DNA from: an uncultured Bacteroidaceae bacterium
GTDB lineage: Bacteria; Bacteroidota; Bacteroidia; Bacteroidales; Bacteroidaceae
DNA: 8,623 nucleotides
Direction of reading: 5' to 3'
Assembly (NCBI GenBank): GCA_904501775.1
Contig: CAJGCJ010000082.1
Coordinates: forward strand, 1-8,623
This document shows, one piece after another, positions 1 through 6,852 of the stretch (the first letter of the stretch is position 1; each line of letters opens with the position of its first letter). The notes below the pieces were generated by a model that saw nothing but the letters and a program-made list of their open reading frames with translations, was not told where the DNA came from and made no database searches. The translations under genes were made by a program, and so were the position numbers.

Positions 1-1715
1 ACGGTATTCCACTTAACAAGATGTCGGTATCAATGACCATGAACGGCGCCGTTCTTCCTGTACTTGCATTCTACATCAACGCAGCTCTTGAGCAGGGAGC
101 AAAGCTCGAGGAGATGGCAGGAACAATACAGAACGACATCCTCAAGGAGTTCATGGTGCGTAACACCTACATCTACCCCCCTGCATTCTCAATGCGCATC
201 ATCAGCGACATCTTCGCCTACACATCACAAAAGATGCCCAAGTTCAACTCTATATCAATATCGGGTTACCACATGCAGGAGGCCGGTGCATCGGCCGACA
301 TAGAGCTTGCCTACACCCTTGCCGACGGACTTGAGTATGTACGTGCAGGTGTTGCAGCCGGCATCGACATCGATGCATTTGCACCCCGTCTGTCGTTCTT
401 CTGGGGCATAGGTATGAACCCCTTCATGGAGATAGCTAAGATGCGTGCGGCACGTATGCTGTGGGCAAAGATCATAAAGAGCTTCAACCCCAAGAATCCA
501 AAGTCAATGGCACTGCGCACACACTGCCAGACATCGGGCTGGTCGCTCACCGAGCAGAATCCCTTCAATAACGTGGGACGTACCGTAATAGAGGCGATGT
601 CGGCAGCAATGGGACACACACAGTCGCTGCACACAAATGCTCTTGACGAGGCCATCGCACTGCCCACCGATTTCTCGGCACGTATTGCGCGCAACACACA
701 GATATATTTGCAGGAAGAGACCAACATATGCCGTGTAATTGACCCATGGGGAGGCTCATACTACATCGAGAGCCTTACTCAGGAGATTGCACAGAAGGCA
801 TGGAAACTAATTCAGGAGATTGAGGAACTTGGCGGCATGGCAAAGGCCATTGAGACAGGTATTCCCAAGATGCGCATCGAAGAGGCTGCAGCACGCACCC
901 AGGCACGCATCGACAGCGGACGTCAGGTAATTGTGGGTACAAATGCCTACCGCCTTGAAAAGGAGGAGCCGATAGATATTCTTGAGGTAGACAACACCAC
1001 AGTACGCAAGGAGCAGCTCGAGGCTCTTGAGCGCAATCGTGCCAACCGTGACGAAAAGGCTGTAAAGGCAGCGTTGGCAAAAATAACAGAATGTGCACGT
1101 ACCGGCGAAGGCAACCTGCTTGAGTATGCCGTTGAGGCAGCCGGCAAGCGTGCCACATTGGGAGAGATTTCAGACGCCTGCGAAGAGGTTGCAGGACGTT
1201 ACAAAGCAATAATAAGAACTATTTCGGGAGTGTATTCAACAGAGAGCCGCGACGACGAGAACTTCGCAAGGGCTTGCCGTCTGACAGAAGAGTTTGCCAA
1301 GAAAGAGGGACGCCGTCCACGAGTAATGATTGCCAAGATGGGACAGGACGGTCACGACCGAGGTGCCAAGGTAGTGGCAACAGGATATGCCGACTGCGGA
1401 TTCGACGTAGATATGGGCATGCTCTTCCAGACACCATCTGAGGTTGCACGTCAGGCTGTGGAGAATGATGTACATGCCGTAGGAGTATCTTCACTCGCAG
1501 CAGGTCACAAGACCCTTGTGCCCCAGCTTATCGAGGAGCTCGGGAAGCTCGGACGCGAAGATATCATGGTTTTTGCAGGCGGTGTAATACCTGCACAGGA
1601 CTACGATTTCCTGTACCGCGCAGGCGTAATGGGCATCTTCGGCCCGGGTACAAGTGTTGCGAAAGCAGCATGCGAACTGATGGAAGTGTTGTTGAATAAG
1701 GAAGAAGAGGAGTAA
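1..1715 (+). CDS. mutB: Methylmalonyl-CoA mutase large (catalytic) subunit, 5'-truncated by window edge
   Basis: Adenosylcobalamin-dependent enzyme that interconverts succinyl-CoA and methylmalonyl-CoA in the cytoplasm, on the route between succinate and propionate. The frame is open from base 3, ahead of the first ATG at 21 (residues GIPLNK precede it), so the gene starts outside the window. About 570 residues are visible; by comparison with the roughly 715-residue family, about 145-150 N-terminal residues are missing, including the usual active-site Tyr89. Seen: the catalytic GYHMQEAG motif (Tyr-His at 267-272, family His244), the CoA-binding RTHCQTSGWSLT motif (His at 522-524), then a C-terminal B12 domain with DGHDRG, a DxHxxG motif whose cobalt-ligating His is at 1353-1355, and the later AGG loop near 1577. 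All expected residues in the visible part are intact. The small subunit mutA would be expected upstream. topB follows after 9 nt. Confidence 0.97.
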   Translation, partial: GIPLNKMSVSMTMNGAVLPVLAFYINAALEQGAKLEEMAGTIQNDILKEFMVRNTYIYPPAFSMRIISDIFAYTSQKMPKFNSISISGYHMQEAGASADIELAYTLADGLEYVRAGVAAGIDIDAFAPRLSFFWGIGMNPFMEIAKMRAARMLWAKIIKSFNPKNPKSMALRTHCQTSGWSLTEQNPFNNVGRTVIEAMSAAMGHTQSLHTNALDEAIALPTDFSARIARNTQIYLQEETNICRVIDPWGGSYYIESLTQEIAQKAWKLIQEIEELGGMAKAIETGIPKMRIEEAAARTQARIDSGRQVIVGTNAYRLEKEEPIDILEVDNTTVRKEQLEALERNRANRDEKAVKAALAKITECARTGEGNLLEYAVEAAGKRATLGEISDACEEVAGRYKAIIRTISGVYSTESRDDENFARACRLTEEFAKKEGRRPRVMIAKMGQDGHDRGAKVVATGYADCGFDVDMGMLFQTPSEVARQAVENDVHAVGVSSLAAGHKTLVPQLIEELGKLGREDIMVFAGGVIPAQDYDFLYRAGVMGIFGPGTSVAKAACELMEVLLNKEEEE

Positions 1716-1724
1716 GGCAATAGA

Positions 1725-3503
1725 ATGATAGTTTGCATAGCAGAGAAACCAAGTGTCGCCAAGGAGATCGCAGATGTCCTTGGCGCACGTTCACGTAAGG
1801 AGGGGTACTTCGAAGGGAACGGCTACCAAGTAACATGGACATTCGGCCACCTGTGTACGCTCAAAGAGCCGCATGACTACACCGAGATGTGGAAACGCTG
1901 GACACTGGGCAGCCTGCCGATGATTCCCCCACGCTTTGGCATAAAGCTCATTGATGACAAGGGAATAGAGAAGCAGTTTTCCATAATAGAAAGGCTGATG
2001 AAAGAGGCCGAATATATTGTAAACTGCGGTGACGCCGGACAGGAGGGAGAGCTTATCCAGCGTTGGGTAATGCAGAAGGCACAGGCGAAATGTCCTGTGA
2101 AGCGTCTGTGGGTTTCGTCACTTACCGAAGAGGCTATACGTGAGGGGTTCAATAATCTTAAGGACCAGTCGGAATATCAGCCGCTGTACGAGGCCGGCCT
2201 GAGCCGCTCAATAGGAGACTGGCTGCTGGGTATGAATGCCACGCGCCTGTATACTCTTAAATATGGCCGTAATAAGCAGGTGCTGTCGATAGGACGCGTA
2301 CAGACCCCTACCCTTGCATTGGTTGTAAAGCGTCATTTCGAGATTGCCAACTTTGTTCCCACACAATACTGGGAGCTGAAGACAACATACCGTGACACCA
2401 CATTCAGTGTAACAAGCGGAAAGTTCGACAGCGAGGCCGAGGCACAGGAGGCGATACTTAAGATAACAGGAGAGCCATTCACTGTAACAGACGTAACAGC
2501 CAAGAGCGGTACCGAGCAACCGCCACGCCTGTACGACCTCACATCGTTACAGGTCGACTGCAACAAGAAGTTCGGCATGTCGGCCGAACAGACACTGCAG
2601 ACAATACAGTCGCTATACGAAAAGAAGGTAACCACTTATCCGCGTGTCGACACCACATACCTGAGCGACGACATATACCCCAAGTGCGAGAATATAATAA
2701 AGGGATTGCGCGACTACCAGACATTTACAGCACCATTGATGGGCAAGCCGTTGCCAAAGTCGAAGAAGGTGTTCGACAACAAGAAGGTGACCGACCACCA
2801 TGCCATAATACCTACCGGAGTATATCCGCAGGGACTGACCGATTTCGAGAAAAAGGTATACGACCTTGTAGCGCGCCACTTCATAGCAATATTCTACCCC
2901 GAGTGCAAGTTCCGCACTACAACAGTAATGGGTGACAGTGCCGGTGTGGAGTTCAAGACCACAGGAAAGTTAATCACCGATGCAGGCTGGCGAATAATCT
3001 TTGCACAGGAGAGCAACGACGAGAAAGAGGAGAAGGAGAAAATTCTGCCCCGCTTTGTAAAAGGCGAGACAGGACCTCACACACCCGGACTGCAAGAGAA
3101 ATGGACACAGCCTCCAAAACAATTTACCGAGGCGACACTGCTTAGGGCAATGGAAACTGCAGGAAAACTTGTTGACAACGAGGAGCTCCGCGATGCAATG
3201 AAAGAGAACGGCATAGGCCGTCCTTCGACACGTGCCGCAATAATAGAGACACTCTACAAGCGTAATTACATACGCAAAGAGCGCAAAAATGTTGTTGCCA
3301 CACAGACCGGCATAGAGCTCATCTCGACCATAAGGAACGAACTGCTCAAGAGTGCCGAACTGACAGGCCAGTGGGAGAAGAAGCTTCGCGACATCGAAAA
3401 GCAGCAATACAAGGCAGGCGATTTCATAAACGAACTGAAGACAATGCTGACACAGATTGTCAATGACGTGCTCAGTGACAACAGCAGAATGGTTATAAAT
3501 TAA
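1725..3503 (+). CDS. topB: DNA topoisomerase III (type IA topoisomerase)
   Basis: Type IA topoisomerase that cuts one DNA strand through a 5'-phosphotyrosine and passes another strand, relaxing or decatenating DNA. The 592-residue protein starts with a Toprim domain (MIVCIAEKPSVA, Glu7). The second Toprim motif reads D103-A-G105-Q-E107-G. The active-site tyrosine is Tyr305 in TTYPRVDTTYL. Other hallmarks are the LSIGRVQTPTLA segment, DHHAIIPTG, and NGIGRPSTRA. The protein ends soon after the core; I see no Cys4 zinc ribbon, so it is shorter than E. coli TopB (653 aa). Position 105 is Asp in E. coli but Gly here, with Asp103 and Glu107 kept. The start at 1725 gives a perfect N-terminal Toprim strand and lies 9 nt after the mutB stop; there is no strong Shine-Dalgarno sequence, normal for Bacteroidetes. 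Co-transcription with mutB is inferred from spacing only. Identity is firm; the in vivo role is unknown. Confidence 0.95.
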   Translation: MIVCIAEKPSVAKEIADVLGARSRKEGYFEGNGYQVTWTFGHLCTLKEPHDYTEMWKRWTLGSLPMIPPRFGIKLIDDKGIEKQFSIIERLMKEAEYIVNCGDAGQEGELIQRWVMQKAQAKCPVKRLWVSSLTEEAIREGFNNLKDQSEYQPLYEAGLSRSIGDWLLGMNATRLYTLKYGRNKQVLSIGRVQTPTLALVVKRHFEIANFVPTQYWELKTTYRDTTFSVTSGKFDSEAEAQEAILKITGEPFTVTDVTAKSGTEQPPRLYDLTSLQVDCNKKFGMSAEQTLQTIQSLYEKKVTTYPRVDTTYLSDDIYPKCENIIKGLRDYQTFTAPLMGKPLPKSKKVFDNKKVTDHHAIIPTGVYPQGLTDFEKKVYDLVARHFIAIFYPECKFRTTTVMGDSAGVEFKTTGKLITDAGWRIIFAQESNDEKEEKEKILPRFVKGETGPHTPGLQEKWTQPPKQFTEATLLRAMETAGKLVDNEELRDAMKENGIGRPSTRAAIIETLYKRNYIRKERKNVVATQTGIELISTIRNELLKSAELTGQWEKKLRDIEKQQYKAGDFINELKTMLTQIVNDVLSDNSRMVIN

Positions 3504-3531
3504 GCTGCGCCCGATACAATAAAACAGCCGT

Positions 3532-3587
3532 TTGTCAGTTATATTATAGACACACATGTATAAAGCATGCTTTAATATAACTGACAA
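3532..3587. repeat. Perfect 15-bp inverted repeat between topB and the OmpA-family gene
   Basis: Arm 3532-3546 (TTGTCAGTTATATTA) is exactly complementary to arm 3573-3587 (TAATATAACTGACAA), separated by 26 nt. It starts 29 nt after the topB stop and ends 16 nt before the chosen start of the next gene. It could fold as a terminator for mutB-topB, but there is no T-run behind the right arm. It could equally be a two-half-site operator or an mRNA leader stem. I found no convincing TAnnTTTG promoter here. Confidence 0.6.
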
Positions 3588-3603
3588 TACTATATACTCT
3601 CGA

Positions 3604-5595
3604 ATGAAGAGCAACATACTATATACTATCTGCTCCCTGATGCTCATAACAACCATCCTCTCGTGCAGCAGCGAGAAGGCGATAAGGAAAGGCGACCAAT
3701 ATGTTGCCATAAATGAGTATTTCGAGGCAGCAAAACAATATAAACGCGCCTACTCGAAGATTACACCCAAAGAGCGCGAGAAACGCGGAGAGGTTGCATG
3801 GAAGATGGCCGAGTGCTATCGTCTGAGCAACAACCCCCAACGTGCCGCAGGCGCATATCAGAATGCAATACGCTACAAATACCCCGACTCACTCACATTC
3901 AGATACCTTGCCGATGCGCAAGTGAAGAAAGGGGAATACAAACAGGCTATAAAGAACTACGAGATATACCTCTCGTACAATCCCGACGACCGCAAGGCAA
4001 TAATAGGGCTTCAGACAGCCAAGCAATCGGTAGAGTGGAAGAACAACCCCACACGCTACATTGTGAAACGTGCGAAGGAGCTCAACGGACAGCGCAGCGA
4101 CTACTGCCCTGCATATGTCGGCAGCGACACCTCTATGATTGTGATAACATCAACACGCAAGGAGGCCAAAGGCGACGATGTAAGCGGAATAACAGGACAG
4201 AAGGCATCGGACATATTCCTCATAAAGCGCGACGAGAACGGCAAATGGCAAAAGACCGAGAAGATAGATTCAGAGGTAAACAGCGAATTCGAAGAGGGAG
4301 CATGTGCATTCACACCCGACGGAAAGAGAATGTATTTCACACGCTGTCCAATAGACGAAGAGTACCCGCGCTATGCCGAGATTTATAAGAGCGAGCGTAG
4401 CGATGCCTCATGGGGTGCACCCGAGAAAGTAATAATAGCGAATGACACATTATCGTCGTACGCACACCCAGCCGTATCGCCCGATGGGGAGTGGCTCTAT
4501 TTCACATCCAACATGAGCGGCGGCAGCGGAGGCCTCGACATCTGGCGCTACTACATTGGAACAAACCGCTCTATGGAGGGCATAATGGAGAATCTTGGAG
4601 AGCAGATAAACACCGACGGCGACGAGCAGTTCCCCACATTCGGTCCTAATGACGAGTTCTATTTCTCGTCGGACGGCTATCCCGGAATGGGTGGTCTCGA
4701 CATCTTCTGTGCAAAGAAGAGAGACGACGGCAATTGGGAAATAACCAATATGATGGCGCCCGTGAACTCAAATGGTGACGATTTCGGCATGACATTTGCA
4801 CCCGACCTCTATCGCGGATACTTCTCGTCGAACCGTGGCGATGCACGCGGATGGGACCATATATATTCGTTCTACCTTCCCGAGACAGTACACACCCTGC
4901 ATGGCTGGTTATATGAAAAAGAGGGCTACGAACTGCCCGAAGGCATTATCTACATGATAGGCAATGACGGCACAAACAGCAGTTTCGGAGTCATGAAAGA
5001 CGGCTCGTACAACGTAAGGGTTAAGCCCGGTGTCGAATATGTGCTGCTTGGAACATGCAAAGGCTACCTTAACTCGATGCAGACACTGAGGACCGACACA
5101 ATAGAAGGAAGAGTCGACTATCAGCGCGACTTTGAATTGGCATCAATAAGCCGCCCTGTACTTATAGACAACATTTTCTACGAATTCAATAAGGCTAAGC
5201 TCACTGCCGAATCTACAGCCGCACTTGACGAACTTGTCAAGTTGCTTGAGCTAAACCCCAACGTCACAATAGAGCTAAGCTCGCATTGCGACTTCCGGGG
5301 CAGTGACAGCTACAACCAGCGTCTATCACAACGCCGTGCCGAAGCCGTTGTAGAATACCTTATAAAGAAGGGAATAGAAGAAGAGCGACTCACTGCCGTA
5401 GGATATGGCGAAAACAAACCCAAGAGCATTCTTAAAAAGGTCGCTGAGAAATATCCGTTCTTAAAGGAGGATGATGTACTGAGCGAAGAGTTCATAAAGT
5501 CACTTGAGAGCGAAGAGCATCAAGAGATATGCAACCAGCTGAATCGCCGCACCGAGTTCCAAGTACTCCGCACCACATACAAACTGTATGAATGA
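3604..5595 (+). CDS. PorE-like outer-membrane lipoprotein: TPR, PD40 beta-propeller, regulatory-like domain, OmpA peptidoglycan-binding domain
   Basis: Predicted lipoprotein of 663 residues with a lipobox ending at Cys21 (LITTILSC). The ATG at 3604 is chosen because an in-frame ATG at 3556 would add 16 polar residues before the signal peptide and would start inside an inverted repeat. Domain order: TPR helices at about 27-140; a beta-propeller at about 147-425 with PD40-type motifs (TPDGKRMYFTR, SPDGEWLYFTS, YFSSDGYPGMGGLDIF, YFSSNRGDARG); a carboxypeptidase-regulatory-like beta-sandwich at about 430-510; and an OmpA domain from about 519. The OmpA domain keeps Asp563 and Arg578, the spacing of E. 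coli OmpA Asp271 and Arg286 that grip diaminopimelate, and ends with LNRRTEFQVL. This four-part order matches P. gingivalis PorE (PG1058), which anchors the T9SS to peptidoglycan. Paralogues of similar build exist in Bacteroidetes, so exact orthology is unproven. It converges on ruvC. Confidence 0.88.
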   Translation: MKSNILYTICSLMLITTILSCSSEKAIRKGDQYVAINEYFEAAKQYKRAYSKITPKEREKRGEVAWKMAECYRLSNNPQRAAGAYQNAIRYKYPDSLTFRYLADAQVKKGEYKQAIKNYEIYLSYNPDDRKAIIGLQTAKQSVEWKNNPTRYIVKRAKELNGQRSDYCPAYVGSDTSMIVITSTRKEAKGDDVSGITGQKASDIFLIKRDENGKWQKTEKIDSEVNSEFEEGACAFTPDGKRMYFTRCPIDEEYPRYAEIYKSERSDASWGAPEKVIIANDTLSSYAHPAVSPDGEWLYFTSNMSGGSGGLDIWRYYIGTNRSMEGIMENLGEQINTDGDEQFPTFGPNDEFYFSSDGYPGMGGLDIFCAKKRDDGNWEITNMMAPVNSNGDDFGMTFAPDLYRGYFSSNRGDARGWDHIYSFYLPETVHTLHGWLYEKEGYELPEGIIYMIGNDGTNSSFGVMKDGSYNVRVKPGVEYVLLGTCKGYLNSMQTLRTDTIEGRVDYQRDFELASISRPVLIDNIFYEFNKAKLTAESTAALDELVKLLELNPNVTIELSSHCDFRGSDSYNQRLSQRRAEAVVEYLIKKGIEEERLTAVGYGENKPKSILKKVAEKYPFLKEDDVLSEEFIKSLESEEHQEICNQLNRRTEFQVLRTTYKLYE

Positions 5596-5617
5596 TTTTA
5601 AACAAGTTTAAAATCAT
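5592..5617. terminator. Perfect AT-rich palindrome overlapping the stop of the OmpA-family gene
   Basis: Arms ATGATTTTAAAC (5592-5603) and GTTTAAAATCAT (5606-5617) are exactly complementary with only AA between them. The left arm includes the TGA stop codon. As RNA it forms a weak AT stem with the loop forced open; as DNA it is a nearly symmetrical 26-bp site. It may be the first part of a termination region or a protein-binding site. There is no clear T-run after it. Confidence 0.45.
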
Positions 5618-5640
5618 AGACAATGCTTGCAGCAACAAGT

Positions 5641-5673
5641 CACGCGAAGTGTAGACGAAGTTTACACCGCGTG
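5641..5673. repeat. GC-rich hairpin in the convergent intergenic gap
   Basis: CACGCG (5641-5646) pairs with CGCGTG (5668-5673). After a 2-nt AA bulge, GTGTAGA (5649-5655) pairs with TTTACAC (5661-5667) with one G-U, leaving a 5-nt loop. An outer GCTTGC (5625-5630) can pair with GCAAGC (5685-5690), enclosing the hairpin. The stem lacks a T-run, so a classical terminator is not supported. Possible roles are an RNA 3'-end stabiliser for the upstream lipoprotein mRNA, or a copy of an intergenic palindromic repeat. Confidence 0.5.
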
Positions 5674-5780
5674 GGGTGCGAAAAGCAAGCGTTCACACAT
5701 ATCGAGGCTACACAAATCGCAGAGTTATTTACCAACACCTCTTATCAACCAACAGCTATTTAAAAGACAACTCATAAGAG

Positions 5781-5822
5781 AAAGAATCCCAATAAGACTA
5801 AGTAATCTTATCGGGATTCTTT
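5781..5822 (-). terminator. Terminator hairpin of the cdd-phosphatase-ruvC operon, starting within ruvC
   Basis: Arms 5781-5797 and 5806-5822 pair over 17 bp with one non-Watson-Crick position, around an 8-nt loop that contains the ruvC stop codon (5798-5800). Read on the minus strand the odd position is a G-U wobble, while on the plus strand it is A-C, so the structure is more stable in the minus-strand transcript. The minus-strand sequence after the stem is pyrimidine-rich (TTTCTCTT). It may also stop plus-strand read-through from the lipoprotein gene. Confidence 0.7.
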
Positions 5823-6379
5823 GCTGCGAAATCGGCCCACGAGGAGTACTTCTTTTCCGATACAGGCCTGCCCCGTTGTATAAAATGACAGAATGCAGCA
5901 CCTAAGGCATCGGTTGCATCCATAAAATGCGGCATTTCACTCTCAGATATATTGAGCATCCTGCGCAACATATCGGCAACCTGTTCTTTTGAAGCCGAGC
6001 CGTTACCCGTTATAGCCATCTTAATTTTCAATGGGGCATACTCGTGTATAGGCACCTGACGGCTTATGGCAGCCGCAATAGCCACCCCCTGCGCACGTCC
6101 CAGTTTGAGCATACTCTGCACATTCTTACCAAAGAAGGGTGCCTCGATAGCCATCTCATCGGGCAGGAAAGATGATATAAGCCCCTGCACACGTGTAAAA
6201 ATCTCACCCAACTTCATGTAGGCATCCTTACACTTGCGCAGGTCTATCACACCCATTGCTATAAGGCGTGCGCGGTTTCCATTGACACCGATAAAGGCAT
6301 AACCCATTATATTTGTTCCCGGGTCGATACCCATAATCACCCTATCATCGGCAGGGCGGGAGTTTTGCGTTTCCATCAT
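5798..6379 (-). CDS. ruvC: Crossover junction endodeoxyribonuclease RuvC
   Basis: Holliday-junction resolvase that, with RuvAB, cuts the four-way DNA intermediate at the end of homologous recombination. The 193-residue protein has the RNase-H-like fold motifs and all four metal-binding acids: Asp19 in GIDPGTNIMGYAF, Glu79 in MAIEAPFF, and Asp154 and Asp157 in FMDATDALGAAFCH, matching E. coli Asp7, Glu66, Asp138 and Asp141. It is about 20 residues longer than E. coli RuvC, from an N-terminal extension of about 12 residues plus a short C-terminal tail. The ATG at 6379 uses the A of the upstream gene's TGA stop (TGATG), which fits translational coupling; a second ATG follows at once. The last seven codons form one arm of the terminator hairpin. 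ruvA and ruvB are not in the window. Confidence 0.97.
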   Translation of the reverse strand: MMETQNSRPADDRVIMGIDPGTNIMGYAFIGVNGNRARLIAMGVIDLRKCKDAYMKLGEIFTRVQGLISSFLPDEMAIEAPFFGKNVQSMLKLGRAQGVAIAAAISRQVPIHEYAPLKIKMAITGNGSASKEQVADMLRRMLNISESEMPHFMDATDALGAAFCHFIQRGRPVSEKKYSSWADFAAKNPDKIT

Positions 6380-6849
6380 CAGTAACCAAGATATTTCATC
6401 AACGCCTTACAACCCGTAAGAATCTCCTTATATGTCTTATCGAAGTTACCGTGATACCATGGATCCGAGATATCCTCACCCATTGTGCGTTGTGGCTCAT
6501 CGGCTGCAAAGTCGAGCAGTTTCCACACTTTGCCTTCGCAATCGCATGCTATTATACGCAACATGTTACGCAGGTTATAGTCTTCCATCACCACAACAAG
6601 ATCGAACTCATTATAATCCTGCATTGTAAAACGACGGGCACGATGCCCCTTGCTGCTTATTCCGTTCATCGACAACATTGTGCCGGCAGGCGGATATATG
6701 CCGTTGCCAATCTCTTCGCTGCTTGTCGCCGATGACTCTATATGCAATTCGTCATCCACACCGGCTTTGCGCGCAAGGTCCTTCATTATATACTCAGCCA
6801 TGGGAGAACGGCATATATTTCCATGGCAGACGAACATTATCTTTTTCAT
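6379..6849 (-). CDS. Low-molecular-weight protein-tyrosine phosphatase
   Basis: Cytoplasmic phosphatase of the LMW-PTP/Wzb/arsenate-reductase-like fold, expected to remove phosphate from phosphotyrosine by a cysteine-phosphate intermediate. The 156-residue length is standard. The N-terminal P-loop is CHGNICRSP, with nucleophile Cys8, Arg14 and Ser15; the general acid is Asp129 in the DPWYHG loop. All catalytic residues are present. The second P-loop position is His, where many relatives have Leu, Thr or Val. It begins 3 nt after the cdd stop and overlaps ruvC by 1 nt, so it is the middle gene of the operon. No tyrosine kinase or capsule gene lies nearby to suggest a substrate. LMW arsenate reductases also use this fold, but the DPW acid loop favours a phosphatase. 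Confidence 0.93.
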   Translation of the reverse strand: MKKIMFVCHGNICRSPMAEYIMKDLARKAGVDDELHIESSATSSEEIGNGIYPPAGTMLSMNGISSKGHRARRFTMQDYNEFDLVVVMEDYNLRNMLRIIACDCEGKVWKLLDFAADEPQRTMGEDISDPWYHGNFDKTYKEILTGCKALMKYLGY

Positions 6850-6852
6850 ATA

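Noticed and set aside
311..727. Minus-strand open frame inside mutB
   Set aside because: It lies fully within the conserved mutB coding region and has no recognisable protein features.
3531..3560. Possible Bacteroides promoter beginning at TTTG 3531-3534 upstream of the PorE-like gene
   Set aside because: No TAnnTTTG-like element is found 19-21 nt downstream, so I do not call a promoter.
2970..3710. Long minus-strand open frame (246 codons) opposite topB and the next gene's start
   Set aside because: It runs antisense across the topB 3' end, the intergenic inverted repeat and the lipoprotein signal peptide. Its translation is rich in Cys, Leu and Tyr with no recognisable domain, as expected from the shadow of a real gene.
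3798..4388. Plus-strand open frame of 196 codons inside the PorE-like gene
   Set aside because: Alternate frame of a well-supported gene; the translation is rich in Arg, Gln and Cys, typical of an out-of-frame reading.
5625..5690. tRNA-like fold in the nested structure
   Set aside because: Only one strong arm plus an outer pairing exists. There is no cloverleaf, no T-loop consensus and no acceptor stem geometry.
5627..5905. Plus-strand open frame starting with TTG in the convergent gap
   Set aside because: It uses a TTG start inside a hairpin region, crosses the ruvC terminator and runs antisense into ruvC. No domain is visible.
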